From: Methylophilus sp. 5
GTDB taxonomy: Bacteria > Pseudomonadota > Gammaproteobacteria > Burkholderiales > Methylophilaceae
Direction: 5' to 3'
DNA: 64,000 bases
Assembly (NCBI RefSeq): GCF_000515275.1
Contig: NZ_KI911560.1
Location: 806,001-870,000 of the forward strand
Below, one piece after another: positions 48,918 through 57,810 of the stretch. The notes below the pieces were generated by a model. The model was not told where the DNA came from. It saw nothing but the letters and a program-made list of their open reading frames with translations, and ran no database searches. Every line of letters starts with the position of its first letter. Positions within the stretch are counted from its first letter, which is position 1. A program made the position numbers and the translations under genes.

Positions 48918-50179
48918 ATAACCAAGACCTTTTGCAACAACTGGCCAATGATCCTTCTTGCGCAGATGACTATGATCCGAATGCCATGTCGGTGACGCAA
49001 GCGCGTCAGTACATCCAGCAATTTTTATCGCCAGTGCAAGATACCGAAACCATGGCCATCAAGCAAACGCTTGGTCGTATGCTGGCGGCGCCGGTGGTCT
49101 CCGGCATCAATGTGCCGGGGCACAATAATTCAGCCATGGACGGCTTTGCCTTTCGGCATGCAGAAGCCAATCAACCGCTCACCTTGGCAGGCACCGCCTT
49201 TGCAGGCAATCCATTTACTGGCGTCTTGCCAGTAGGTGGCTGCGTCAAAATCATGACTGGCGCCGTCATTCCGCCAGGCGTGGATACCGTGGTTATGCAG
49301 GAGCACACTCACTCTGAAGGTGAGCTTGTCTCACTATTAAAAATCCCGGCATTCGGGGCCAATATCCGGCTAACCGGTGAAGATATTGCCGTGGGCCAAA
49401 CCGTGCTGGCGCGCGGCCATCAAATACAACCGGCAGACATGGGCTTACTGGCCTCACTTGGCATTGCAGAGGTTCAGGTTTACCGCCGCTTGAAAGTGGC
49501 TTTTTTTAGCACGGGCGATGAGCTGGTGAGTGTGGGCCAACCGTTGCAGGCGGGCCAGATTTACGACAGTAATCGTTACAGCTTGTGGGGCATGTTGCAG
49601 GCCTTGGGCGTGGATGCGCATGATCTCGGCAATGTCGCCGATGACCCGCAAGCGCTCGAAAATACTTTATTAGAAGCCGCCAACACGCACGATGTGGTGA
49701 TTAGCAGTGGTGGCGTTTCAGTGGGCGAAGCTGACTTTATGAAGCAATTGCTGGCAAAACATGGTCAGGTCTTGTTCTGGAAAATCAATATGAAACCAGG
49801 GCGCCCGCTGGCCTACGGCAAACTTGGCCACTCACATTATTTTGGCTTACCTGGCAACCCGGTATCTACCATGGTGACTTTTTACCAGTTTGTGCAAGCC
49901 GCACTCAAAAGCTTGATGGGCGCGAGCGCAGTTGACCAACCTTCGTTCAAGGTCGAATGTGTGAGCGCGATTAGAAAAGCGCCTGGGCGCACCGAATTTC
50001 AGCGCGGCATCTTGTTCAAACAAGGCCAGCACTGGCAAGTCAAAACAACGGGCGAACAAGGCTCCGGCATGTTGAGCAGTATGAGTCAGGCCAATTGTTT
50101 TATTGTGCTGGACGAAGCCACCGGCGCACTGGCCGCAGGTGCGATGGTTGAAGTGCAGCCCTTTAGCGGGGCTTGCTAA
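48914..50179 (+). CDS. moeA: Molybdopterin molybdenumtransferase MoeA
   Basis: MoeA inserts molybdate into adenylated molybdopterin. The 421-residue product has the N-terminal domain with NNSAMDGFAF, the MTGAVIPPGVDTVVMQE segment, the MoaB/MogA-like domain with FFSTGDELV and SSGGVSVGEADF, and the site FGLPGNPVSTMVTF. It overlaps the mobA stop by four bases, so moaA-mobA-moeA form one translation-coupled unit next to the main visible user of the cofactor. Confidence 0.96.
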   Translation: MNNQDLLQQLANDPSCADDYDPNAMSVTQARQYIQQFLSPVQDTETMAIKQTLGRMLAAPVVSGINVPGHNNSAMDGFAFRHAEANQPLTLAGTAFAGNPFTGVLPVGGCVKIMTGAVIPPGVDTVVMQEHTHSEGELVSLLKIPAFGANIRLTGEDIAVGQTVLARGHQIQPADMGLLASLGIAEVQVYRRLKVAFFSTGDELVSVGQPLQAGQIYDSNRYSLWGMLQALGVDAHDLGNVADDPQALENTLLEAANTHDVVISSGGVSVGEADFMKQLLAKHGQVLFWKINMKPGRPLAYGKLGHSHYFGLPGNPVSTMVTFYQFVQAALKSLMGASAVDQPSFKVECVSAIRKAPGRTEFQRGILFKQGQHWQVKTTGEQGSGMLSSMSQANCFIVLDEATGALAAGAMVEVQPFSGAC

Positions 50180-50263
50180 CATTGCGTGCGCAAGCTGGCG
50201 TGAATCATAAAAAATAGCTTATAGTGTCGGGTCGCAGCGGGGCTTAATCATAAAGGTGTTGGC

Positions 50264-51061
50264 GTGCAAGCCGTTTTAAAAGAATCTAAACAGTTCAATC
50301 ATGTATTAGAGTGGTGCTTGGTCGCTTCACTGTTAATCCATGCCGCGATCATGTTTACAATGCCCAAGCCAGACTATGACCTGCCGCCGCCAAAAAAGCA
50401 GGAAATCCGCATTGAACTGGTGAAAGAACAACCACCCGCACCCGCATTACCGGTCGCTGAGCCTGAGCCCACACCACCACCCAAACAATCTACGCCGGTG
50501 CCACCAAAACCAGAGCCAGTCAAAGCCGAACCCAAACCGGTCGAGCATAAACCTGTCGCCCCTCAAAAACCATCACCAACCCCGGAACCACCGACAGAGG
50601 CCGCGCGCCCGGCGGTTGAGTCGCCCGCACCAGCCATCATTGCAGCCAAACCAACCGCCAGCGATACGAAACCGGAGGTGGTTGTGGCCCCGTCGGCGCC
50701 GCAGCCAGCACCGCCACCAGAACCACCCAAAGCCAGCGGACCAAGTGAAGGCGACATTGAAGCCGCGCGTAACGCCTTTAAAGAAGCCGCACAGCGTGAA
50801 ATTCAGAAAAACTTGCGTTACCCGAGGATCGCCTTGGAACGCAGCATTGAAGGGGTGACTAACCTGCACATTACCTTTGATGACCATGGCAACGTGACTA
50901 GCATCGAAGTGGCAGAATCCAGTGGCAATAAGGCGTTGGACGAGGCGGCTATTGCAACCATCAAAAAATCGCAGTTTAAATCCCTGTTTAACGACATACT
51001 GCGCGGCAGGTTGAAGTCCACCAACGTGCCGGTCAGTTTTAAACTGATGGGTAGCCAATAA
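50264..51061 (+). CDS. TonB-family energy transducer
   Basis: TonB proteins link the ExbBD proton motor to TonB-dependent outer-membrane receptors. The 265-residue product has a membrane anchor (about residues 17-33), a long proline/glutamate/lysine-rich periplasmic spacer (about 41-165, with Pro-Glu-Pro and Pro-Lys-Pro repeats) and a TonB C-terminal domain (YPRIALERSIEGVTNLHITF onward). It starts with GTG, preceded by AAAGGTG. No exbB or exbD is adjacent. The stop overlaps the next gene's start (TAATG), so it is coupled to the histidine kinase. Confidence 0.85.
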   Translation: MQAVLKESKQFNHVLEWCLVASLLIHAAIMFTMPKPDYDLPPPKKQEIRIELVKEQPPAPALPVAEPEPTPPPKQSTPVPPKPEPVKAEPKPVEHKPVAPQKPSPTPEPPTEAARPAVESPAPAIIAAKPTASDTKPEVVVAPSAPQPAPPPEPPKASGPSEGDIEAARNAFKEAAQREIQKNLRYPRIALERSIEGVTNLHITFDDHGNVTSIEVAESSGNKALDEAAIATIKKSQFKSLFNDILRGRLKSTNVPVSFKLMGSQ

Positions 51062-52542
51062 TGCTGTTCAAACGCACTTTATCTTTGGGCGCTGCTCACC
51101 GGGCCCACGGCAAACCGCTCAGACACTTGCTGCTGTTTCATGACTTGTATTTTATTGCACTGATTGTGCTTGCCGTCGCCAGTGGTGGTTATGGGATTTA
51201 CCTATGGGACAAGGCATCCAAACAATCGCAACGCATTAATTTTGTGATTCAGGAAATCTACTTGGTGCGCGGTGATCTTTATCGCCAAACCAAAGAGTTA
51301 TTCGATGCATTTTTCTTACAAGAAGAGAATGCCTTGCAAGAATACAATCAATATACATCGTCGATTCTTGAGCACCTGGAACGCTTGCAAAACATCGCCA
51401 TCGACCAGGAAGAGCGCGATGCGCTCATGGACATTGAGCGCAAATACCGTAATCTGGTCAACGAAGCACCCGCCCTGTTTTACCGCTATCAAAACAACCC
51501 CGATCGCAAAGCGCAAAAATCTATTTACCAGGATATCGAAACCGGCATTTTCAGACATTATGAAGAGGTTTCCAAACGCGCCGAAAACTTACTGTTTGTG
51601 AAACAAGGCGAAATCAAACATCGGCTGGATGACGCCAGGAGCAACTCGATTGCCGTGCTGTCATTACCCTTGTTGCTGGCCTGCATCCTGATTGTGTATT
51701 CGCGGCGTATTTTGAAAAACTCTATTGTCAGGCCGATTAACGACATCATGCAGGCAACCAATGCCATTAGTACCGGCAATCTCAGCCATCAGGTGCCCGA
51801 GGCCGGTGCTGAAGAGCTTGCCGTGTTGTCCAGAGAAATTAACAAAATGGCCGAAGACCTGGCGGCCAGCCGTGACGCCGTGGTTAAAAACGAAAAGCAG
51901 GCTGCGCTCGGCTTGCTGGTGCCGATGCTGGCGCATAACATCCGCAACCCGCTGGCCAGCATACGTGCCACGGCACAGGTGATTGATGACCCGCTGCTGG
52001 ATAAAGACACGCTGGAGTCGATTCAAGGCATTATCCACACTGTAGACCGGCTGGAGCGTTGGACCGGCAGCCTGCTGTCTTACCTGCACCCGATCAAACC
52101 CATGCTTAACCAGTTGCTGCTTTCTTCTATCGTGCAGGGTGCAATTACCACCTTGCAACCAAAGCTGAATGAAAAACAAATCAAGGTGATTGAAAACAGC
52201 GCGACGATTAAACGCCTGATACTCACAGATGAACATTTGCTGGAGCAAATGCTATATAACCTGCTGTTAAATGCCTCAGAGGCTTCGCCCAAGGGTACGG
52301 AAATCCAGTTAATGTGTGCGCTTGCAAACAACTTGTTAACCATCATCATCATAGATCAAGGGCCAGGCATGCCGTTCAAACCAGAACCCCATGCGCTCAC
52401 TCCAGGCCCAACCACTAAACGCTTTGGCACAGGCTTAGGCATCCCGTTTGCCTTTAAGGTATGCGAGGAGCTAGGCGGGGCCATGACGTTTGACAGCGAA
52501 CCCGGTAAAGGCACGCACATCACCATCACGTTGCCACAGTAA
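51061..52542 (+). CDS. Membrane sensor histidine kinase without an adjacent response regulator
   Basis: The 493-residue kinase has two membrane helices (about residues 31-49 and 201-218) around a mostly helical periplasmic sensor of about 150 residues. A HAMP linker follows, then the phosphoacceptor helix with His292 in LAHNIRNPLASIRA. The ATPase domain has the N box LLLNASEASP, G1 DQGPGMPF and G2 GTGLGIPFA. The H-box resembles NtrB-type kinases. It begins on the stop codon of the TonB gene. No response regulator is found anywhere in the window, so its partner is elsewhere. The signal is unknown. Confidence 0.9.
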   Translation: MLFKRTLSLGAAHRAHGKPLRHLLLFHDLYFIALIVLAVASGGYGIYLWDKASKQSQRINFVIQEIYLVRGDLYRQTKELFDAFFLQEENALQEYNQYTSSILEHLERLQNIAIDQEERDALMDIERKYRNLVNEAPALFYRYQNNPDRKAQKSIYQDIETGIFRHYEEVSKRAENLLFVKQGEIKHRLDDARSNSIAVLSLPLLLACILIVYSRRILKNSIVRPINDIMQATNAISTGNLSHQVPEAGAEELAVLSREINKMAEDLAASRDAVVKNEKQAALGLLVPMLAHNIRNPLASIRATAQVIDDPLLDKDTLESIQGIIHTVDRLERWTGSLLSYLHPIKPMLNQLLLSSIVQGAITTLQPKLNEKQIKVIENSATIKRLILTDEHLLEQMLYNLLLNASEASPKGTEIQLMCALANNLLTIIIIDQGPGMPFKPEPHALTPGPTTKRFGTGLGIPFAFKVCEELGGAMTFDSEPGKGTHITITLPQ

Positions 52543-52630
52543 ATGACTCGCACTGTGACTAACATGAGAATTTTCGTTTTGTGCTTGCTTAATTTTGTAT
52601 TTTTATCAACAATGTGATTAAGTGATTGTC

Positions 52631-53101
52631 ATGAATACTATGTTGAATTCACCTGTTCCAGAACTCATCTTACCGGCCACATCCGGCCTTCAATTTAATA
52701 GCAAAGACTATTTAGGTAAGTTTCTCGTTCTCTATTTTTACCCCAAAGATGCCACGCCCGGCTGTACTACCCAAGGTACGCAGTTTCGTGATCTGCACCA
52801 ACAATTTGCTGCGGCGAATGCGGTGGTCTTTGGTATTTCACGCGATAGCCTGAAATCACACGAAAATTTCAAAGCCAAGTATACGTTTCCGTTTGAGCTG
52901 ATTGCTGACAGTGACGAAATCGCCTGTCAGGCATTTAACGTGATCAAAATGAAAAACATGTACGGCAAACAGGTACGTGGCATTGAACGCAGTACATTTC
53001 TGGTCAACCCACAAGGCATCATTGTGCGCGAATGGCGCGGTGTCAAAGTGGATGGGCATGCCGCCGAGGTATACGCCAGTATTCAGTCTTCCCACTCATA
53101 A
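52631..53101 (+). CDS. bcp: Thiol peroxidase, Bcp/PrxQ type
   Basis: This cytoplasmic peroxiredoxin reduces hydrogen and organic peroxides with thioredoxin. From ATG 52631 it has 156 residues. The peroxidatic cysteine is in YFYPKDATPGCTTQ. The second cysteine position five residues later, where the E. coli type has its resolving cysteine, is absent; another cysteine occurs in EIACQAF. An in-frame GTG at 52622 and ATG at 52640 are alternative starts. It stands 80 bases after the kinase and just before the PhoH-like gene. Confidence 0.9.
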   Translation: MNTMLNSPVPELILPATSGLQFNSKDYLGKFLVLYFYPKDATPGCTTQGTQFRDLHQQFAAANAVVFGISRDSLKSHENFKAKYTFPFELIADSDEIACQAFNVIKMKNMYGKQVRGIERSTFLVNPQGIIVREWRGVKVDGHAAEVYASIQSSHS

Positions 53102-53113
53102 AAGTGATTTTCT

Positions 53114-54508
53114 ATGGCCAGTGCTCCACACACCAAGCTTTTTGTTCTCGATACCAACGTTCTGATGCACGACCCTTCGTCACTGTTCAGATTTGAAGAG
53201 CACGATGTCTATTTGCCGATGGTGACATTGGAGGAACTAGACAATAACAAAAAGGGGCTGACTGAAGTCGCCCGCAACGCCCGTCAGGCCAGCCGTTTTC
53301 TGGAAGAAATCATCGGCACCATAGACACTGAAAAACTGGAAGAAGGCTGTCCACTTGGCATCCAGGGTAATCGCCACCTGACCGGCAAGCTGTTCTTCCA
53401 GATGGAACATGTGCCGACTGACCTGCCAGGCTTGGCAGGCAGCAAGGCCGATAACCAGATCATCAGCGTCGCCTTATCACTGAAGAAACAGTTTGCCAAA
53501 CGCAATGTCATCCTGGTCAGCAAGGATATTAATATCCGCATTAAAGCCCGCGCCATGGGCGTTCCGGCTGAAGATTATTTCAATGATAAAGTGCTGGAAG
53601 ACAGCGATATGCTGTATACCGGCCTGCGTGAGCTGCCGGAAGACTTTTGGGAAGCGCACAGCAAAGACATGCACTCCTGGCAAGAAGCAGGACGCATGTT
53701 TTATAAAATCAGCGGCCCCATCGTCAAGTCATTGCTGGTGAATGAATTTGTGTTTTATGAATACAACAAGCCGTTTCATGCCATCGTGCGCAAAATAGAA
53801 GATAATTCAGTCGTGCTGGAAGTGGTACACGATCACCACAACCCCAAACACAGTGTTTGGGGCATTACCGCTCGCAATCGCGAACAGAATTTCGCACTCA
53901 ATTTGCTGATGGACCCTGAGATTGATTTTGTCACCCTATTAGGCCAGGCTGGCACCGGCAAAACCCTGCTGACGCTGGCTGCCGCGCTGACCCAAACACT
54001 GGACAAAAAACGCTATTCCGAGATCATCATGACCCGTGTCACCGTGCCGGTTGGTGAAGACATCGGCTTTTTGCCCGGCACTGAAGAAGAGAAAATGGCG
54101 CCATGGATGGGCGCACTGGAAGATAACCTCGACGTATTGAATAAAACGGATGAAGATGTAGGTGAATGGGGGCGTGCCGCCACTCAGGACCTCATCCGCA
54201 CACGCATTAAAATTAAATCGTTAAATTTTATGCGTGGACGCACCTTCCTCAATAAGTTTTTAATCATCGACGAAGCGCAAAACCTGACCCCTAAACAAAT
54301 GAAGACCCTGATTACACGCGCAGGCCCAGGTACCAAAGTGGTTTGCTTGGGCAACATTGCCCAGATTGATACACCCTACCTGACTGAAGGTAGCTCAGGC
54401 CTGACATATGTGGTGGATCGCTTCAAGAGCTGGGCACACAATGGCCATATCACGCTGGTGCGGGGCGAGCGTTCACGCCTGGCAGATTTTGCAGCCGAGG
54501 TCCTGTAG
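53114..54508 (+). CDS. PIN domain-PhoH ATPase fusion (PhoH2-like)
   Basis: The 464-residue protein has an N-terminal PIN ribonuclease domain (residues 5-150: LDTNVLMHDP, LEELDNNKKG, SVALSLKKQ, VSKDIN) and a C-terminal PhoH ATPase (from about residue 255) with Walker A GQAGTGKTLL and Walker B IIDEAQNLTP. PhoH2 proteins studied in mycobacteria act as RNA helicase/ribonucleases. The two acidic pairs expected in the PIN active site are present. It follows the peroxiredoxin by 12 bases and so probably shares its transcript. Confidence 0.9.
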   Translation: MASAPHTKLFVLDTNVLMHDPSSLFRFEEHDVYLPMVTLEELDNNKKGLTEVARNARQASRFLEEIIGTIDTEKLEEGCPLGIQGNRHLTGKLFFQMEHVPTDLPGLAGSKADNQIISVALSLKKQFAKRNVILVSKDINIRIKARAMGVPAEDYFNDKVLEDSDMLYTGLRELPEDFWEAHSKDMHSWQEAGRMFYKISGPIVKSLLVNEFVFYEYNKPFHAIVRKIEDNSVVLEVVHDHHNPKHSVWGITARNREQNFALNLLMDPEIDFVTLLGQAGTGKTLLTLAAALTQTLDKKRYSEIIMTRVTVPVGEDIGFLPGTEEEKMAPWMGALEDNLDVLNKTDEDVGEWGRAATQDLIRTRIKIKSLNFMRGRTFLNKFLIIDEAQNLTPKQMKTLITRAGPGTKVVCLGNIAQIDTPYLTEGSSGLTYVVDRFKSWAHNGHITLVRGERSRLADFAAEVL

Positions 54509-54528
54509 ACACAGTCTGCTTGAATGTA

Positions 54529-55695
54529 ATGGTTAAAGGCTTTTATACCTTATTGATTGCCCAGTTTTTATCGGCAATCGCTGATAATGCACTCTTGTTT
54601 GCAGCGATAGCGCTGCTGGCCCAACTCAATGCACCGAGTTGGCATGAGCCACTGCTACGAGAGTTCTTTGTCATCTCCTACATTGTGCTGGCCCCTTTTG
54701 TCGGCCCTTTTGCCGACGCTTTGCCAAAGGGCCGCGTGATGTTTTTGAGTAACGGCCTGAAGTTTATCGGCTGTTTGATGGCGCTGGTCGGCGTGCCGCC
54801 ATTGTATGCCTATGCAATGGTCGGTGTCGGCGCAGCCGCCTACTCGCCAGCGAAGTATGGCATCCTCACCGAGATGCTCCCTTCCAAGCTGTTGATTAAG
54901 GCCAATGCATGGATGGAAGGCACCACGGTAACGGCCATCATTCTCGGCCCGGTATTAGGCTCTACGCTATCCATAAACAACCCCTACATGGGCATCGCCT
55001 GCATCATGCTGCTATATTTACTGGCGGCGGGCTTTAACTATTACATCCCTAAAGTACCGATTGATCACAAGGTTGAGCAAAAAACATTGCGCTTTTTGCT
55101 CAAGGATTTCTGGCATGCGTTTATTACGCTATGGAAAGACCCCCAGAGCCAGGTATCGCTGGCGGTGACAACACTGTTTTGGGGCGCAGGCGCCACCTTA
55201 CAGTTTGTGGTGCTGCAATGGGCCGATGTCCGATTAGGCTTCTCTCAACAACAAGCTACTTATTTGATTGCCATTCTGGCGGTAGGTATTGCTGGCGGCT
55301 CTATCATTGCGTCACGTTATGTTGAGCTTGAAAATGCAGTGAAAGTGTTACCGGCTGGCATTTATATGGGTATCCTGGTCATCAGCATGATTGTGATCCA
55401 CAGCCCGATTCTAGCGGGCATCTTGCTGTTTGTGATTGGTGTGCTGTCAGGGTACTTTCTGGTGCCACTTAACTCGCTGCTACAACATAGAGGGCACCAT
55501 TTGCTGGGTGCAGGCCACTCAATCGCGGTGCAAAACTTTAATGAGAATATCGGCATTTTACTGCTGCTGGGCGCCTATACCTGGATGGTCGGAGCAAAAC
55601 TCGACATCAACACGATTGTGGCTATTTTTGGTGTGTTTATCATCATCAGCATGTCGGTGATTAGCCTGATTTATCGCAAGCAAATTAAGCAATAG
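54529..55695 (+). CDS. lplT: Lysophospholipid transporter LplT (MFS)
   Basis: LplT flips lysophospholipids across the inner membrane so they can be re-acylated. The 388-residue product from ATG 54529 has about eleven or twelve transmembrane helices of the major facilitator type. Family features are IAQFLSAIADNALLF at the start, GPFADALPKGRVM after helix 2, AAYSPAKYG and VPLNSLLQHRGH. In many bacteria its partner acyltransferase (Aas) is adjacent, but here it is not. A TTG nine bases upstream is an alternative start. A two-way terminator follows. Confidence 0.9.
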   Translation: MVKGFYTLLIAQFLSAIADNALLFAAIALLAQLNAPSWHEPLLREFFVISYIVLAPFVGPFADALPKGRVMFLSNGLKFIGCLMALVGVPPLYAYAMVGVGAAAYSPAKYGILTEMLPSKLLIKANAWMEGTTVTAIILGPVLGSTLSINNPYMGIACIMLLYLLAAGFNYYIPKVPIDHKVEQKTLRFLLKDFWHAFITLWKDPQSQVSLAVTTLFWGAGATLQFVVLQWADVRLGFSQQQATYLIAILAVGIAGGSIIASRYVELENAVKVLPAGIYMGILVISMIVIHSPILAGILLFVIGVLSGYFLVPLNSLLQHRGHHLLGAGHSIAVQNFNENIGILLLLGAYTWMVGAKLDINTIVAIFGVFIIISMSVISLIYRKQIKQ

Positions 55696-55715
55696 GCACA
55701 TACACTCACTTAATA

Positions 55716-55740
55716 AAAAAGGCGCCCGGGGCGCCTTTTT
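55716..55740. terminator. Bidirectional terminator between lplT and ndh
   Basis: AAAAAGGCGCC and GGCGCCTTTTT form an 11-bp stem with a 3-base loop. T-runs follow on both strands, so it serves the convergent lplT and ndh genes. Confidence 0.9.
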
Positions 55741-55759
55741 TATTGCCATCACAGCAGCG

Positions 55760-57091
55760 TTAATGCAGTTTTACGTGCGGCTCAGTACGTCTGGAGATGA
55801 TGCGACCAATGGTATGCACGATCACAGCAAAAATGCCGTGCAGTGCCATTAAGTGCATCTTGTACAACGAGCGATACATCACGCGTGCAAACAAGCCTTG
55901 AATATACATGCTGCCACCTGCCACCGTACCCATCAGGCTACCTACCGTCGAGTATTTACCCAGATTCACCAATGAACCGTAGTCGGTATAGTGAAACTCT
56001 GGCAACTGCGCTTTACCAGCGACACGCGCTTTAACCGTTTTTACCAGCAAGGAGGACTGCTGGTGAGCGGCTTGCGCACGCGGTGGTACAGTCGAGTCAT
56101 GGCCTAACCATGGGCATGCCGCGCAATCACCAAAGGCAAAAATATTCTCGTCACGCGAGCTTTGCAAATGTTGATTCACGACCAACTGATTAATCCGGTT
56201 GGTTTCCAGGCCATCAATATCTTTCAGGAAATCGGGGGCCTTGATACCAGCCGCCCACACCACGAGTTCTGCCGGGATGGTGCGGCCACTGTGTGTAGTA
56301 ATGCCCTTCTCAGACACCTCAGTCACGCGCTCGCCGGTAAACACATTCACACGCAGCTTGCGCAACTCAACATCTACTGCGTAAGATAGTTTTGCTGGCA
56401 ATGCAGGCAAAATACGGTCGCTAGCTTCAATCAATGAGATTTTCACGTCACGATCTGCATCAATCTTATCCAGGCCATAGGCCGCCAACTCACGCGTCGT
56501 ATTATGTAACTCTGCTGCCAACTCAACACCTGTCGCCCCGGCACCCACAATCGCCACTTCCAGCTGGCCAGATTTGAGTGGCTCTGGCTGGGTTTGTGCG
56601 CGCAATAAAGCATTATGCAAATAACGATGGAATTTTTGCGCCTGTGCTTGCGTATCGAGCGCCATTGAAAACTCACGTGCGCCTTTAATGCCGAAATCAT
56701 TGGTCGTACTACCGACGGCAATAATCAGAGTGTCGTACTTGAATGAACGGCGCGCAATAATTTCATTGCCATCCTCATCATGGACGGGCGCCAGCAGCAC
56801 CTCACGCGTGCTGCGGTTCAGTCCATCCATGCGCCCCAGGCGGAACTTGAAATGATGCCAGTGCGCCTGTGCCAAATACTCCAGCTCATGGCGATCAGGA
56901 TCCATACTGCCTGCCGCAATTTCATGTAACAACGGTTTCCATACATGGGTCCTGGTGGCATCAATCAGGGTAATTCTGGCCTTTTTCTTTTTGCCCAGAG
57001 AGTCACCCAGTTTAGTCGCCAATTCCAGGCCACCTGCACCACCACCTACAATGATGACATGGTGTAAATCATTTTCGTCTGTCACGCTCAC
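55760..57091 (-). CDS. ndh: Type II NADH:quinone oxidoreductase
   Basis: Ndh is a single-subunit, non-pumping flavoenzyme on the inner membrane. The 443-residue product has the FAD Rossmann loop HVIIVGGGAGGLEL, the NADH loop VAIVGAGATGVELAAEL, the quinone-site region with AAQAAHQQ-like residues (RAQAAHQQS), and FAFGDCAA. The C-terminal 60 residues form the amphipathic membrane-binding helices. The start appears to be GTG at 57091. It lies directly downstream of the methanol dehydrogenase cytochrome genes, separated by a terminator. Confidence 0.93.
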   Translation of the reverse strand: MSVTDENDLHHVIIVGGGAGGLELATKLGDSLGKKKKARITLIDATRTHVWKPLLHEIAAGSMDPDRHELEYLAQAHWHHFKFRLGRMDGLNRSTREVLLAPVHDEDGNEIIARRSFKYDTLIIAVGSTTNDFGIKGAREFSMALDTQAQAQKFHRYLHNALLRAQTQPEPLKSGQLEVAIVGAGATGVELAAELHNTTRELAAYGLDKIDADRDVKISLIEASDRILPALPAKLSYAVDVELRKLRVNVFTGERVTEVSEKGITTHSGRTIPAELVVWAAGIKAPDFLKDIDGLETNRINQLVVNQHLQSSRDENIFAFGDCAACPWLGHDSTVPPRAQAAHQQSSLLVKTVKARVAGKAQLPEFHYTDYGSLVNLGKYSTVGSLMGTVAGGSMYIQGLFARVMYRSLYKMHLMALHGIFAVIVHTIGRIISRRTEPHVKLH

Positions 57092-57107
57092 GCTTTAATC
57101 CTTCAAT

Positions 57108-57140
57108 AAAAAAGCGCGCCTGCCGTACTGCCAAGCGCGC
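57108..57140 (-). terminator. Terminator after the first-listed xoxG copy
   Basis: On the minus strand GCGCGC (57135-57140) and GCGCGC (57114-57119) pair around a 15-base loop, which itself contains a GGCAG repeat. A T-run follows toward 57108. It separates the cytochrome gene from ndh. Confidence 0.7.
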
Positions 57141-57160
57141 ACAACAATTCAATTATACCG

Positions 57161-57670
57161 TTATTCGTTACCAGTAATTTTGGCATGACTACGAATAAAA
57201 GCGATGACCTTCAATACATCATCCGGTTTTAAGCCGTCATCCGGCGCCATCAACCCAAAGCCCTTGGCACCCATACCGCCATTAGTGCCATGCCAAATTG
57301 TTTCAAACATGCCTTTATTCGTCGCATTTTTGCTGTAACGGAAATTCTCACCGATCAAGCCAGGGCCGACGGCCCCTTCACCATGACCACCGTGGCAGGC
57401 GACACAAGAATACAGGTTAAATCTTTTTTTACCTTCTTTAATCGCCTCTTCATTGCCGATATAAGGATTCTTACCTGTCGCTAAAAACTCCTTGGCTGCC
57501 GGTGTATCAAACATCTTGAGGTCAATCTCCATCGGCTGACCATCTTGTGTGGCTACAAACTGAATCGCCTTAATGTCGGCAGCGGCATCAGCTGCAGCAC
57601 CAGATTGACCACCGTTATTACAGGCTGCCAGCATTGTGGCAAGCAGCGTTGTTAAAAGCATACTTCTCAT
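57161..57670 (-). CDS. xoxG: Cytochrome cL-like XoxG paralogue, predicted lipoprotein
   Basis: XoxG is the c-type cytochrome that takes electrons from XoxF methanol dehydrogenase. From ATG 57670 the product has 169 residues. Its signal peptide ends in a lipobox (MLAAC), so this copy should be anchored to a membrane by lipid. The single haem site is SCVACHGGHG, and methionine ligands are available in GGMGAKGFGLMAPDDG. From about residue 50 it is nearly the same as the next copy upstream (57811-58293). An in-frame start at 57697 is possible but would weaken the signal peptide. Confidence 0.85.
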   Translation of the reverse strand: MRSMLLTTLLATMLAACNNGGQSGAAADAAADIKAIQFVATQDGQPMEIDLKMFDTPAAKEFLATGKNPYIGNEEAIKEGKKRFNLYSCVACHGGHGEGAVGPGLIGENFRYSKNATNKGMFETIWHGTNGGMGAKGFGLMAPDDGLKPDDVLKVIAFIRSHAKITGNE

Positions 57671-57770
57671 GATTACCCCCATCTTTCCAATATCCATGTT
57701 CTTTGAAATAAAACGGTTTTTAATTGTTTTTTATAATCAAACCGACTGCATTTATTGTGCCACAAAAACA

Positions 57771-57798
57771 AAAAACGGTCACCTCAGTGACCGTTTTT
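57771..57798 (-). terminator. Terminator between the two xoxG copies
   Basis: CGGTCAC / GTGACCG with A/T-rich flanks extends to a 12-bp stem and a 4-base loop, followed on the minus strand by TTTTTTGTTTTT. It lies 13 bases after the stop of the soluble xoxG copy. Confidence 0.85.
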
Positions 57799-57810
57799 AT
57801 TCGCAACCAA

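Noticed and set aside
50264..51061. Low-complexity proline/glutamate-rich stretch in the TonB gene as a repeat region or intrinsically disordered effector
   Set aside because: Such a spacer is the normal periplasmic arm of TonB proteins.
55716..55740. GGCGCC palindrome as a restriction-related or REP repeat
   Set aside because: The T-runs on both sides and the position between convergent genes make it an ordinary bidirectional terminator.
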